Shown one piece after another: positions 13,501-26,647 of a stretch of 64,000 nt of DNA. This stretch comes from Hymenoscyphus infarciens. Lineage: Eukaryota > Ascomycota > Leotiomycetes > Helotiales > Helotiaceae. Each line of letters starts with the position of its first letter. The stretch's first letter is position 1. The DNA lies in the NCBI GenBank assembly GCA_001414345.1, contig LLCB01000124.1, positions 1-64,000 of the forward strand. The letters run 5' to 3'. A program made the translations under genes and the position numbers. The notes beneath the pieces are model-generated. The model had not been told where the DNA came from and did no database searches. It saw only the letters and a program-made list of their open reading frames with translations.

Positions 13501-16500
13501 AAGTTAGTATAATTCTAGACTTATAAACTCTATCTAGTTATATAGAGTCTAAAAAGACTTAGACATAGCTACTAACCACGTCCTAGTTAAAACAGTTCTT
13601 CTTATTAACTATACATCTACATCAGTTATAGTAAACAAGGACTTTAAGAGGACGGATATAGAGCTTCTTAATATAACACTTCTACTACTTCTTCTAAAGA
13701 CTAAAATCTATACTATAGCTGATCTAGATATAGTAGTTAATCTTATAATTTAAGTAGTCTAAGTAGCTATATAAGCCTCGATACTAGACTACGTTCTCAC
13801 TCTTAAATTAATACCTAGCTTTATATAAGAGTATAGAGAGGCTATTTAAGAAGTTAAGCATATATAAAGAAGGTAGAATAGATTAGATAGTATAGAGTAT
13901 AACTTAAGAGCTTTCTAAAAAGCTAAAAAGATAAGAAAGAAGCTAATTACAATCGCTTAAAAAGACATTTATAAAGACAAGATATTAAACGTAAGAGACG
14001 AGAAAGGGCTATAAGCTTTAATAAGATAGATAAGATTAAGAGGGTTCTAAGCCTCTACTTTTACTCCTAATCTAAAAAGAGGAGATAGTATAATAGTAAA
14101 GGATTTATAAGCGAAAGCTAATATACTATAACGAATCTTCTTCCTATTCTCTCTTAAACCTAACCTCTTAGACATCTACTTTTACTTATATCACTCTCTT
14201 AAAAAGCTCTAGACCTCTATTTAAGAGTATAAAGTAAGAGCAGTAATATAAGAGACGTTATTAGATAAAGCTTTAGAAGAAGATAGAATACTAAATAGAG
14301 TTATCTAGATAATAGCTAGTATTCTTACCTTATATCTTACTAATATCTTTAACAAGTCTATAAAACTTTAGCACTACCTAAAAGGGTTTAAGAAGTCTAT
14401 TATAGTCGCTCTACGTAAGCCTAGAAAGAAGATATATACTAAGCTTAAATTATATTATTCTATTACTCTTATAAATACGATAAGTAAGGTTATAGACTTA
14501 ATACTTACTAAAAGGATCTAGTACTATATAGAGAAACACTTTATACTATTAATAACTTATATAGAAGGCTATAAACAATTATTATACAAGTATAGTATAT
14601 ACCTTCTACTTGAAAAGATATACTTAGCTTAGAGGAAAAGAAAGGTAATAAGCTTACTTATACTTAACATCTTAGAGGCCTTTAACTATATATTATATAA
14701 GAGGCTAATCTATAATATAAAGAAAAGAGGCCTACTTTTAGAAGTTATTTATTAGATATCTAGTTATCTTATAGAGAAGACTATCTAGATTAAGCTATTT
14801 AAAGGCATAAGTAATATATACGACGTAATAACTAGCATCCTCTAAGGCTCTCCTCTCTTCTCTATTCTCTATCTCTTTTATAATATAGATCTTATTAATA
14901 TTAGTAAAGACTATAATCTATCTACAAGGTATATTAACAATATATACTTCTTTATAAAAGGCTATATTATAAAGACTATAATCTAAAAGCTAGAGATTAT
15001 ATATTATAAAGCTAACGACTAGGCTTGAAAGTACGCCTTAGTATTCGCTCTTACTAAGTACGAGCTTATCTACTTTATCTATAAAAGAGATAAAAAGTAT
15101 ATCTACGATAAATTCTAACTTATTAATCTAGGATAGAGTAGAATCGTCGAAGCTACTTCTTATACCTAATACCTAAGAGTTATCTTAGACTCTAAACTAA
15201 ATAGTATAAAGTATATAGAATACGTTAAAGTTAAGATTAAGAAGTTGATTTAGGTACTAAGTAGTATAGTAGAGTTAACTTAAAGTACCTTAATAAGTAA
15301 TATAATTACTCTTATAAAAGCGATTATTATACCCTAGATCTTATTCACTAGCTCAACTTAGTAGATATCTAACCTAATAGTATAAGGTTAAAAGACTTAT
15401 TAGAAGAAAATAATTTAAATACTAAATACCTTCTAAAAGAAGGTACTATATATAGTAACTAGAGCCTTCTAAACTATAGTAGTAGTAGTTATTAAAGCTA
15501 AAACAGATTTCCTTCTAATTAACATTCAGCTAGACTATACTAGTATAATTTCTATAAACTAAATTAAAATATTACCTATATATATATATATTATAATACT
15601 ATAAGAGAGAGGAACTATTAGTAATAACTTAGCTCGCTTCTTCTCTCTTTAAGAACTTAAGCGTAAAGTATAAATAACTATTAGATAACGATAATAAGAA
15701 AGAATTAAAAGAAAGATCTTAATTATCGTCGAGCTATAGTAGTTGTTATTTAATATATAAATCGTTTTAGACGCTAAGACAGTTATTAGAGAATATAATA
15801 AGATCTAAAAACAGTCTTACTTTATATATATATAAGTCTTTATAGATAGAAGCGACATTAACAACTAAGTTAGTATAGCTATATAGAAACTATATAAAGA
15901 GTAGATATATAAAGCAGATATTAAACTAAGTAATTAGTTTATAGTCTATAAAGCTAAGCTTATCAGTATATAGACAGCTCTTAGTATAGCGAATAGAGAA
16001 GGCGATATAGTAAAAAAGCTTACTATCTTTATTAATAACTAAGCTGCTATTATATCATCTATAAGACCTAGAAACTAGTCTAGATAATTTATTCTAAGAA
16101 AGATATATTAGCTATATAGTATCTTAAAAAAGAAGAACATAGAGGTAACGATTTAATAGATCCTAGTATATATAGGTATTCTAGGTAATAAAAAAGCTAA
16201 TAAGCTTACGAAGTAAGCTACTAGTTAACAGTTAAAAGAGAATAAGAAGAAGGGGTTATCTAAAGCGCTAAGATAGTATATAACGTAGCTTCTATAGCTC
16301 TTATCCTCTTATAAAAGACTAATTAATATAGTAGCTAGGTCTTTTTAGTATTGAAAGTAGGACTTTAGTAATACTAGTATACTATATAAGAAAAGATAAA
16401 TAAAAGAGAGGATCTTATTATTTTACTATACTTAATAACTATACTAAAACCTTATAAAAGCTAAATCTTTAGTACTAATCTAGATAAGGACTAAGAAGAT

Positions 16501-17061
16501 TAGCTTAAATAAATACTTATATAAGATTAATAGAATAGATAACCTATAGTATAAATATAACTAATTATACTAAACTATTAAATATATATTTAAAGACTAT
16601 AAAGACTTTAAAGATTTATAACTAGAGTATATAGGAGTAGAGTATACTAGTAATATTAGAGTCTTTCTTTTAAATAGTAAACTTATATTTAAAACTATCT
16701 CTTTTATACTTATAAGTGGTTTTTTAGACTAATTTATAGTATATGCTAAAACATATTCACTTCTATAAATAAGAGATACTATAAAAGGGACGGCTAGAGT
16801 AGTATTACGACGATTATTATCTATACTAACTAAGCCTTTAAAGAGGCTGTTATATTATAATATAACATATACTAGATCAGAAGACGAGGTCGGGATAGAG
16901 GTTACACTTAGAGTTTAGATTATTTAATTTATTTTAAGTCTCTTTTATCTTTCTTTTATTAGCCTTAGATACAGAGCCGATGGCTCGTAACTATATTTAT
17001 AGACTAGACCTAAATAGTGCGTCTGTATATCTGCTAAAGCGGATAAATAGACTATTAATTA

Positions 17062-17100
<39 letters not shown>

Positions 17101-17119
17101 AAAAAAATAAAAAATAAAA

Positions 17120-17150
<31 letters not shown>
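10591..17150 (+). mobile_element. Full-length non-LTR retrotransposon (LINE), RIP-degraded
   Basis: About 6.56 kb between 14-bp direct repeats, ending in an A-rich tail (17063-17150). Every frame is full of TAG/TAA stops, and CA and TG dinucleotides are nearly absent from about 10690 on, as expected after RIP. Despite this, domains can be traced in order on the plus strand. Gag-like zinc knuckles lie at 11780-11875, with Cys/His now Tyr. An apurinic endonuclease motif VVVEDFNL lies near 13295-13320. Reverse transcriptase includes NTISKVIDLIL near 14475-14510, a GSPL box near 14846-14857, and a degenerate DD box (A-N-D-stop-A, from ADDWA) at 15011-15027. An RNase H start (IDRSDINN, resembling TDGSGIN) lies near 15841-15870. 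The layout gag, endonuclease, RT, RNase H fits the Tad1/I group of fungal LINEs. It is non-functional. Confidence 0.9.
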
Positions 17151-17156
<6 letters not shown>

Positions 17157-17164
17157 TTTCAACA
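17151..17164 (+). repeat. Right target-site duplication of LINE
   Basis: AAAATGTTTCAACA, identical to 10577-10590. It abuts the poly(A) tail of the element. Confidence 0.85.
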
Positions 17165-18504
17165 ACACCACAAGGTTAAAATCGCAAGCATCACGATAAG
17201 AACCCCACGACGCTCGTTCAAAGTCTACAATCATGGATCCCTAAATCAAACCATCCCTATCTATCTTTATCTATAAATTTCCTTATCGAAGAAGAAATAT
17301 CCCGCTTCCAAATTGGATAAATACAACGACTCACCCAGATTTCTCCGTGGCAGCTTGGTGTTGACTTTCAAGCAAAAAGAAGACTGACTACACATGATTG
17401 ACCAGCCCAGCAAGGCTGCATTTGCGCTGGTCCATAATGCAGATACCTCACGGTATGTACGTTTCTGCTCCCCTTATCTCGGTCGTTATCTTTTCGCCTC
17501 CTTTGTTTCTTGATAAGAACATGACGATGTTTTCTCCGCTTTCTCCGCAATCTTTTCAGAGCGGCAACATGGGGATACAATAAAGCCAAGAGATCCCCAG
17601 TGAGACTGCCGCCTCCGATGAAGCGTTGTGAGACCTTTGGGCTTCATCGCCTCTTCGCCATTGTTTTCGAGTACTTGGTCTGGCCGCTGTTTTGTTGGCT
17701 GTGTGTGGCCCTGGCTCTTATCAGTTATCCGGCGCGTGGGGTGGGACGAATTTGGACGAATGAAAGTTCTTCAATCCATCCCGGATGCTGGTGTTTGGCT
17801 GGGGAATGTTCATGATGTTGCCGTACCACCCTGACGAGTAGTACTGCTTCTTAGACAATACACTCCAGGATTTGACCAATTTGGTGTTTGCTGTCGAGTT
17901 TCTGGCTGGCTATACAAACTTTCGCCGTCTTTTTTCGTTGCATTATCATATCAAGCTCTCTTCACGTTGCGAACTTGCCCTGGAATTGCTACTATTCTTG
18001 TCCTGCCCTTTCAGCTGGGACGTCCAGGACGCCAAATGAATGGGCCTTTTGCTTTTTCTTTGAGTTTTTCATTTGCCAATTCAAACTCCTTTGGACCCTC
18101 TCCAACGACCATCAGATCTCCGTGGAAGAGGGAGTGGCTTTATACTTGAACGCAAAATATCCATCTCCCAATTTGCCGGGATTGGTGTAGGGTCTGTGGT
18201 GCCCGGCACTGACCCTTGAGGCTTGCATGAGACATTTCGAATCTGGGGCCGTGGAGAAGTAAATCTCACGCCTTCCAAGAGATAAGGATGTTAATCAATG
18301 GCTTCCAAGGAGATCTTCAACATCCCTACCAGTACTTCTTTCAAAGCTGCCAATACTGATGTTATATATGAGGTAGGAACTTCGGCATCTGGTATCTTCT
18401 CGACAACCCAGGTTCATCTCGACATTCGACACTTGATCTCATCTCGACTCGAACTTAATTGGCTCTGACAACGCTGCGCGCAAACACTTCACGATCACTC
18501 AAAA
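17165..18504 (+). promoter_or_regulatory. Upstream region of nitrate transporter
   Basis: This 1.3-kb stretch has no supported gene. It holds two exact copies of CTCCGTGG, at 17343-17350 and 18118-18125, matching the NirA/NIT4 consensus CTCCGHGG known from Aspergillus nitrate genes. GATA-type sites that an AreA/NIT2 factor could bind lie at 17473-17478 and 17716-17721 (CTTATC) and at 18281-18286 (GATAAG). A TATA-like TTATATAT lies at 18362-18369, 136 bp before the ATG. The combination is what nitrate induction plus nitrogen-catabolite control would need. Binding itself is inferred. Confidence 0.6.
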
Positions 18505-20013
18505 ATGCCTTTCAAACCTTCCCACTTGTGGACGGCACCTGAGGTAAACCCTTTGAATCTCAAAGCTCGGTCGATTCCGATTCTCAACCCTCTCAACAAA
18601 TATGGTCGAACCTTCTTCTACTCATGGAGTGGTTTTCTCGTGGCGTTCCTCTCTTGGTACGCGTTTCCACCACTATTGACGCTCACGATCCGAAAAGATC
18701 TTAAGATGACCCAAAACGACTATGCCAATTCCAATATTGTGGCTCTCCTGGGTACACTGGTAGTCCGAGCGATGGCTGGTCCACTATGTGATAGATTTGG
18801 TCCAAGATATGTATTTGTTGGTTGTTTACTCGCAGGTGCCATACCCACTGCCATGGCTGGTCTTGTGACTACGCCTGCAGGATTGATCGCATTGAGATTC
18901 TTCATTGGTGTTCTTGGTGCTTCTTTCGTTCCTTGCCAAGTTTGGTGTACGGGTTTCTTTGACAAGAATGTTGTTGGGACTGCGAACGCGCTTGCCGGTG
19001 GTTGGGGAAATTCAGGAGGAGGAATCACTTACTTCGTCATGCCATCAATTTTCGACTCCCTCGTTCGAAACCAACACCTTACTCCCCACGTTGCCTGGAG
19101 AGTCACCTTCATCGTGCCATTCATCATCATCACTGCTATTGCCCTTGGGCTTCTCTTCACGGCAGAAGATACCCCCACCGGAAAATGGTCCCAACGTCAC
19201 CAAGTGCTCAGCACCCTCGTCGCTCAAAACGTAGGACACTCAACCAACCCATCTCGAGCACCATCCCTCAAAGGTTCCGATGACAAATACCCCGTCGATG
19301 AAAAGTCCAGTGCCACAAAACTCGATGCCGAACGACAAATTGCCGAGCCCTCCGCGGTAGACGCTGCCGCGGGAGAAGTAGTTGTTGCACCAACATTCAA
19401 GGAAGCGATGTCCGTCGTCTTCTCTCTTCAAACATGGGCTCTCGCTGCACCATATGCATGCTCCTTTGGTGGAGAACTAGCCATCAACAGTATCATCGGC
19501 TCCTATTACCTCAAGAACTTCCCCAGACTGGGACAAACCGGCTCTGGTCGATGGGCTGCCATGTTTGGACTCCTAAACGTTGTTTTCCGTCCCATGGGAG
19601 GGGTTGTTGCAGACGTTATCTACAAATACACCAACTCCGTTTGGGCCAAGAAACTTTGGATCGTATTCTGTGGTGTAACAATGGGTTGTTTCGAACTCGC
19701 CATCGGACTCACAAACTCTCACCACGAACCTACTATGTTTGGACTAGTAGCAAGTCTGGCTATCTTTATGGATGCTAGCAACGGTGCAAACTTCGCCGTC
19801 GTTCCTCACGTCCATCCTTTCGCCAATGGAATTCTCAGTGGTATAGTTGGTGCTACCGGCAATTTTGGTGGTATCGTCTTCGCCATTATTTTCAGATACA
19901 ATGGGGCTCATTATAACAGAGTGATCTGGATCATTGGAGCTATCAGTATCGTTGTTAACCTTAGTGTCTCTTGGATTAGACCTGTTCCTAAGGGTCAAAC
20001 TGGTGGAAAGTAG
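18505..20013 (+). CDS. nrtA: High-affinity nitrate transporter (NNP family, MFS)
   Basis: Single-exon gene of 502 residues, close to the roughly 507 of Aspergillus CrnA/NrtA. Twelve membrane segments are visible with a long hydrophilic loop between the sixth and seventh (about residues 222-300), typical of fungal nitrate/nitrite porters. Both nitrate signatures are present: [10 protein letters not shown] at 164-173 and [11 protein letters not shown] at about 449-459. The MFS motif [10 protein letters not shown] is at 92-101. Arg88 and Arg362 (FRPMGG) sit where the two substrate-binding arginines of NrtA lie. It should import nitrate at the plasma membrane by proton symport. Upstream NirA-like and GATA sites suggest nitrate induction. 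No nitrate or nitrite reductase gene is adjacent, so it is not in a nitrate cluster within this window. crnA is an equally good name. Confidence 0.93.
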   Translation: MPFKPSHLWTAPEVNPLNLKARSIPILNPLNKYGRTFFYSWSGFLVAFLSWYAFPPLLTLTIRKDLKMTQNDYANSNIVALLGTLVVRAMAGPLCDRFGPRYVFVGCLLAGAIPTAMAGLVTTPAGLIALRFFIGVLGASFVPCQVWCTGFFDKNVVGTANALAGGWGNSGGGITYFVMPSIFDSLVRNQHLTPHVAWRVTFIVPFIIITAIALGLLFTAEDTPTGKWSQRHQVLSTLVAQNVGHSTNPSRAPSLKGSDDKYPVDEKSSATKLDAERQIAEPSAVDAAAGEVVVAPTFKEAMSVVFSLQTWALAAPYACSFGGELAINSIIGSYYLKNFPRLGQTGSGRWAAMFGLLNVVFRPMGGVVADVIYKYTNSVWAKKLWIVFCGVTMGCFELAIGLTNSHHEPTMFGLVASLAIFMDASNGANFAVVPHVHPFANGILSGIVGATGNFGGIVFAIIFRYNGAHYNRVIWIIGAISIVVNLSVSWIRPVPKGQTGGK

Positions 20014-20435
20014 ATACTTTAAATTTTAATTGCTTTTATTTGTCTGTTTCTCTCTTGCTTTGTCTAGTGGACTTTGGAGCGAGAGGAAGTTGGTGTGTTG
20101 CTTATAAGCAATTGGAGTTGAATTTGAGGGCTAAAGAAAAGACCTGGGGTCAAGGGGGGCTTGCTGTTGTGTCCGGGTATGGGGATACCGCGCTCGCTTG
20201 TGTATAGATCAATTGTTTATTATTAGATATAAAGTAATACCCCACGCTTACTCCTTATATATCTTCTTAGGTTATTTTAAATCCTTGGCTCCAATCATAC
20301 TTCTGTTTCATTTCGCAGATCGTGTAATTCCATTCACATCCCACGGAATTCATCCCCCCATCGCTAAACTCTCGCTAATACTTCAGCCGGTTTATTCCAT
20401 AACCATTCCTTCTTCACCTCCCATTCTCGATTTCA
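20014..20435. other. Convergent 3' intergenic region
   Basis: Sequence between the nitrate transporter stop and the stop of the convergent hypothetical gene. It is probably the two 3' UTRs. No further structure noted. Confidence 0.5.
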
Positions 20436-21044
20436 TTAAATCCTATCGCCGTACTTCTCCATAACCGCATCTTGCATCGCCTTTCCATCCCCTTCACTCC
20501 AATACCCCCTCCCCACAACCTCCTCCTCATCACTAGAATACCTCCCCCACGCATCCTCCTTCTCAACACCCAAAAACAAAATCCCACCTCTCGGATCTCC
20601 TTCCCCTTTCACCTTTTGAAACCGAGAAGAAGCTAACTTCTTCACACGGTCAAGAACCTTTTTTGTTAACCCTTTTTTCTCTCCTGTTGATGCTCCCGGA
20701 GTTGTATCGTGCTTTTGGGGACGAAGAGGAGAGAGTGGTGGTTGTGGGAAAGGGAGATTACATTTTTGACAGTGCGTTAATGGAGATCTTGGTGTGAGGA
20801 ACGGGGTATGGTGGTGGTGAGTGTGTGATTGTGAGGGTTCGTGTAGATGGGTTTCTGGGTTGTGGTGGTGCTGGGATTCCTTTGTGTGTTTGCAAAGACA
20901 GAAGAGTTTTGGATGGCACTTCTCGGAACAGGGTTGGATACAGAATTTTTGGTAAGTGAAAAGTGGTCGGGAGGAAGTGGTGTTCGTATTAAGGGTTTGT
21001 GATGAGGCGTTGGAGACGCTAGATGTATTGGACGAGGTGTTCAT
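20436..21044 (-). CDS. Hypothetical Cys/His-rich protein
   Basis: An uninterrupted 202-codon frame, not recognised as a known family. The N-terminus is Ser/Thr/Asn-rich (1-26). Residues about 33-50 hold four Cys (CIQPCSEKCHPKLFCLC), and a further CQKC lies near 93-96. A His-rich run (HTHHHHT) lies between them, so metal binding is possible. The second half has a Lys-rich basic helix (KKGLTKKVLDRVKKLASSRF), then an acidic, Gly-rich C-terminus with SSDEEEV. No signal peptide or membrane segment is visible. Protein-like composition and the lack of a better frame support it as real, but it has no neighbour on the same strand and could be a lineage-restricted gene. Confidence 0.6.
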   Translation of the reverse strand: MNTSSNTSSVSNASSQTLNTNTTSSRPLFTYQKFCIQPCSEKCHPKLFCLCKHTKESQHHHNPETHLHEPSQSHTHHHHTPFLTPRSPLTHCQKCNLPFPQPPLSPLRPQKHDTTPGASTGEKKGLTKKVLDRVKKLASSRFQKVKGEGDPRGGILFLGVEKEDAWGRYSSDEEEVVGRGYWSEGDGKAMQDAVMEKYGDRI

Positions 21045-24000
21045 TTAATTTTTGGGTAGCTGATCTCAGTGGCTTGGCAGTTTTCTGTCGATAATGTTGG
21101 GATTTACCACCTCTTCCTATTCGATGTCCGGGAATGCTGCTCGTGGTTGATGATGATATATACTCGGTGTTCCTTTCGCGTTCTAATTTGTTCTTCTTTC
21201 TCCTTCGCCAGACGGGCTTGAAGTGAGCTGCTTCTTAACTGGATAGAAGAAGCGAGCGGAAGAATTTTTAAACAATATCTCGAGTGATACCAAAAAACGA
21301 AATGAATAATCCTCTCCTCTTGCTGGGACAAGATGCATACAACCATTAAAAGAGGGTAAAAATAATGCCCAGTCAACCCAAAAACGGAACCCGAATCACT
21401 GACCCCCCTTATTTTTTTAAAAAATCCAAACAGAAGAAACAATCACATCCTGGTTACCCCATTCCCGACAATGTAAACATTTCCCATGTCCACAGGTGTT
21501 GCATGTTTTCTTCCCATAACTTGTGTGTACCTGACACTAAAATCTTCTTGTTAGCCCCCCGTAAAGTGCCAAAATGACCGAGATCGCTAGAATAAAAGGG
21601 GAAACAAAAATAGGGGAAAAGAATAACATACATCACAACAGCCCCAGGGCTTTTCCTGTGGAGCTACTGGCTTCAACGCCTTTTGACCTTCGGGGGCCTC
21701 TCCTAGCCTCATCATCCCCTTATCCCTCCTCATTCTCGTCCGTCCGACGAATCGTAGCAAAAACCGCATAATCGGATTTTATTCAAGCTTCGGGCCCACC
21801 AAGAATTGACCAATAGAGTGACCACAGGCTCTCTCGCTTTGCTTGAACTGAGCACGTGTTAGTTACATCTCCTAACTCTCCGCCACCAATACACAGACCT
21901 GGGAATATCACATACACATACCCGACCCTTTTCTTCACCCGAAATCACGACAGTTGAACAGAAGAAAGCCGGAATCCGAGGTTGTGATCCTAGGACCGAA
22001 TTTGGTGGGTGGAACTGTCTGTATTTGTGTTGGATTTCGGGGGTCCGGTCTGATACCGCCACAAGAGTCCGGGGAGGTTGTGGAACGGTATATATAGTAC
22101 TCTGACACTCTCTACTTTGGGGTTGTATGCTGATTGAGAAATGGAATAATGTGATTCATTAGACGTGAGAAAAGCCCATGGCATTGAATGGTTTATAGCT
22201 TGTTAAATAGTAGTACCTTTGATAGGATGAATTTCAAGTGGTTCGGATGTCCATGTCCTGCGCATGGACTTTTTCCGTTTGTATAAAGCTGTCTGCAAGA
22301 AGTTTCCTCTACTTTTGCACTCGTTTAGTAGAATTGGGTCTTCCTCTCGTCATTGGTAGCATCGCAAACCCTTTGTAAAAAAGCTTTCTACCTTAGAAGA
22401 CGGAAAAAAGATATAAGTAAACCTCACTTTTTTTGAGTGTTGAGCATTCATACGCCTAAGTATTCACCTATGATTGAGTCCTTTTGGTAAGGGCAGGGTG
22501 TACGCAGAGCAAAGCCCGGGATCGCTACAAATGACTGCAGCGGCTTGCTTGTCTGACGAATAAGGAAACGAGGAAGGTAGAGGAAGAGCCGAACATTGTT
22601 CCAGCTTGAAAAATTAAAGAAACAATTAGACAAAAACAAAGGAAAATTCGACAACTTGATATCCTCGCGCGCAAGAGGACATATATGCAGATTCATATTT
22701 TGTACTCAAGCGAGCAAGGGATGGCAGGATTTAATCTATTTCTGATGCTGTTCTTGGGGTAACATACCAACAACCCCATGAGAATCCCGGAAAATCCCTT
22801 TGTTCGCGACGATGTACGTACATCGTTTTGATAGGCGCAGAAGGTCTAGACATACTAAACTCTGGGCACAATGTACATCTTACAGGTGATATTGAGCTGG
22901 GAAATTAAGGGCGCTGCGGTCCGAATATACCGAGAAGTGTGCTTAAGATAGTTCTGAGGTTGACGTGAAGGAAGGAATCGGCCCATTATTTATCTGCACG
23001 TGATATAAGTCTCTGTCTAAAACATCTGCTTTCTAGTCATGAAAGTCACCTTATCTCTTGAGTTTATAACGCCTCTTTTGTTGATCTGTGTTTGAAGGAG
23101 ATTCAAACCAGATTCCGGAAATAAGTATCACGTGGTGGCCTGTGTTGGCAAATCTCTCCTGTTCCTCCTGAAATTCCTTCCCAGCCTCCTCATGATTATT
23201 TTCAACCAAAAAGCTCTGCACTGTCAATTCTCCCGAGAAAGGTCCGAATCTTCATATCTAAGACGGATCTCGCATCAATTCATACGTTTGCCCCAATAAT
23301 GACGCGACAACGGGCGACAAAATACGCAGATACGACTTCCCCTATTGGGATGCCGAAGAAGGATGCATGCTTTATGCATATGCCCTGACATAATGATACT
23401 GCCTATAGTACCGCCGACGACCTTGATAACTTTATCACCAACTTTACGATATCACCACTCCTACAACAGCGTTTAAAAGAGACCATCGCCACCGTTTCAG
23501 CTCGAGTTCCTGAGGGTTTGGCATTCTCCAAAATCCGACTTCCATTCAGAAGTAGAGCTTTTCCAAGTGGATATCCATAGCTTCTCAGAAAATTCCGCTT
23601 TTTAAAGTCTGGATACGAACTCTGGGTCTGTAGCGGGGTACCTATCCTATCAGTATGCCAAGTCTAAACTCGCCGAGTTGACAGGGTTTCACGACCGGAT
23701 TGATACTCCTTCTCTGTGAAGTGGCAGCTCCATTCGACATTTGTGTAGCAAATGGCAAATATGCTGCCATGCCAAAGCTCGTGTAGCTCCTTGGGGTTGT
23801 GTACCTGCATGTACAATGGCCAAGACTACCACCGTTTATGGTTGGGTAATTTCCAGCGATGTTTCGATTCGCCAAAGAATCTACCATTAATACGAAATTC
23901 TGCAAGTCTTAATTATATTGGTTTTGATCAGGCAGGTGAAAGTAGTCCATCTTCAAGAATTCAGTTGGTGTTAACTACTAATTGTTGAGAAATAGGGACC

Positions 24001-24158
24001 TGTAACGTAACTAATTGTGCTGTACGGTGTCTGCAGAAAAGACCCAAGTTTCGTATATAGCCTGCGCATAAACTCCTCCAGAAACTCTGTTTTCGGTTCT
24101 GAGAGCCTATTTTCAATTATCCAGAATATTTTTGGCTTCAGCTATAGGGTTTTTCAAC
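21045..24158. other. Long intergenic region upstream of protease
   Basis: About 3.1 kb without a supportable gene. Small ORFs on both strands lack coding character. It contains the presumptive promoters of the minus-strand hypothetical gene and of the plus-strand protease. Confidence 0.5.
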
Positions 24159-26647
24159 ATGGTTGGCAAGAGCTTGTTTCTTATTGCGGCACTTCTTACA
24201 GGGAATGTCCTCAGTAACCCTTCCTTCTCGACTGGTCCGATACCCCAAAGCCCAGATAACTTCGCACCACCTACCCCGGAAAGCAAGAAAGCAGCGGGAA
24301 AACCCCAGCCGAGATTCGTCCCAAATGGTTACATTGTTCAACTGCGAAACGAAGGACCTTTGACGAAGCGCGCCTTGGATCTGCAAGAAGACTTTCACTT
24401 GATGGCCAAGCGAGTTGACGGCATTGATTATTCTGTTCGAGAAACGTTTTCCGAGGACAACATATTTGTCGGCCTTTCCCTGACACTGAAGGCTGGCGAT
24501 GTTCAAGCCCTCAAGTCTCTGGAGAATGTTGCAAATGTATGGCCCATCAAAACAGTACCGGCTCCTTCAGCGGTGGTCCGTCGTGCGCCATTGACGGCAG
24601 GATATGAAAAGATCCCCGTTGCTGGGACAAACTATTCCCTACCCTTTATTACCGGGGATTTGGATGTAAATAGGCCACATGAAATGACCAGTGTCAACAA
24701 AGCACACGATGCTGGAATCAAAGGAAAAGGAATCAAAATTGCTATTTTGGACACAGGCGTGGATTATCGACATCCTTCGTTGGGAGGTTGTTTCGGGCCA
24801 GGCTGCAAGATCGCTTTTGGTTATGATTTTGTTGGAGATGCTTACGATCCTGGCAATGGAGTACCTGCAGTTGAAGATCCTGACCCGCTAGTTACATGCA
24901 CTGAGGGTGGGCACGGAACTCATGTTTCTGGTCGGTTCATTCCATTTGTCGTTGGTTCATGAAGGCTAATGAACTTATTCTAGGGATAATTGGGATGGTC
25001 GACCAACTAGGGACTGGATATGGTCTACTCGGCGTCGCTCCTGAAGCAACCCTCGGTTAGTTAAATCGATGCCTAAATCTGTCAGCGCTACTAACATATT
25101 TTGAAGGCATGTACCGTATCTTTGGTTGTTTAGGGGGGGCTGATGACGATGTTATTATGAAAGCACTTTTACGAGCCGCATCCGATGGGGCCAATGTTAT
25201 TAGCATGTCATTTGGTCAGCTTTGGGCTGATGAGGCAACAAATCCTTACCAGGCGATATCGACAAGTCTGGTTGAGCAGGGGATTGCCTTGTTCGCGGCT
25301 GCTGGAAATGCAGGCTCGTACGGCGTATTCGGTCCCTCCAGTCCAGGACTTAGCTCTGATGTTTTTGCTGTTGGTTCCGTCGACAACGAGAAATATCCCC
25401 TCACCTATGAACTCAAGGACTCCGATGGACGTTCTCTCCGATACTCGGCGCATCTCCCACAGGACTCTCCACCAGGAGGTCTAATAGTACAGGTTATGAA
25501 CTATGGAAAAGACGATTTCTATACAACTGGAGCCTTCATCGATTTCTACGAAGAAGCAGCACAGAATTTAACTGCAGCAGGTCTCGATCCGGCGAATGTC
25601 ATTCTTGCAACTAAATATGGTGATCTTGCCCCGGAAACGAAAGCTCAGGTTGCAGCTGAATACGGATACAAGTACTTTCTGAGTTATGCAACAGAGGATG
25701 TCGACCCATTCTACGGCAAGGAATACTATGTCGCTAGCCCGGAGGGAGTTTGGCCAATCGAACCGATCACCCTTACTGTCCAAGATTCCACAACACTCTT
25801 GGGAAGTTACGGAAAGTACCCTTTGGGATACAAGCTTTTTTTGAGTTCTACGGATTATGTTGCAAAAAGCACAGTTGCCTCAACAGGTGGTTTCATGAGT
25901 AACTATTCTTCCTTCGGGCCAACACTTCAATATACCATTGAACCACAACTTTCAGCACCCGGGGGGAACATTCTGTCTACCTGGCCTCTTGGATACGACG
26001 GCTACACAATCCTCTCCGGGACATCAATGAGTACACCATATATGTCAGCCTCCTACGCCCTCATAAAATCGCAACGTCCTGACTTCAAGGTCCATGAAAT
26101 CTACGCGCTCATGCAAAATTCTGGTAAAACTTTACCATGGTTCTACAATCAAAACGTCAAATCAGCAGCCATCCACCAAGGAGCGGGTCTTCTAAACGTT
26201 CATAACGCTCTAACGTGGGAATCCAACATCACCCCAGCACAACTCAATGCCGGGCTTCAGAAAGATTACGTGAATTGGGATAATGTGGTAGCCCTCAATT
26301 TCACAATCACAAATCGCTCTACCCGATCGAAAACTTATACTTTCTCGCATAATCCTGCGGGATTGATGGAGAATAAATGGTGGGACGAGGAGAGTTGTAA
26401 TAGGATGTATCCATACTATGCATCTGTGAAGTTTCATGAGGAGTCGGTCTTGGTGAAAGGTGGAGAGAAGGGTGTTGTTACTGTGGAAATTGTTGCGCCT
26501 GTTCCTGACCAAGCGACTTGGGGAGACGATGCGATTAATCTTTTGAATCCGCTGTTTGGTGGGTTTGTTGTTGTCAGTAACAACTTCGAGACTCTTACTA
26601 TTCCTTATGCTGGGGGTCTTTGGGATAGTTGTAGGTTTGGGTGCTAG
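24159..26647 (+). CDS. Secreted subtilisin-like serine protease (S8), C-terminus lost
   Basis: Spliced gene of 794 residues; exons 24159-24930, 24984-25055 and 25107-26647. The ATG at 24159 starts a clear signal peptide (MVGKSLFLIAALLTGNVLS). An inhibitor-I9-like propeptide spans about 50-135. The catalytic triad is complete: Asp198 (ILDTGVD), His252 (GGHGTHVSG) and Ser588 (SGTSMSTP); the oxyanion Asn is near 349 (AAGNAG). The insert of about 235 residues between Asn and Ser is a PA-type domain, as in Vpr-like 'minor extracellular protease' subtilases. After Ser588 an Fn3-like region begins but stops at TIPYAGGLWDSCRFGC. Family members usually continue past the equivalent PYAG point for roughly another hundred residues. 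A run of five G at 26612-26616 could be a frameshift: one G fewer gives PYAGVFGIVVGLGAS. It probably degrades extracellular protein. Activity of this shortened form is uncertain. Confidence 0.85.
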
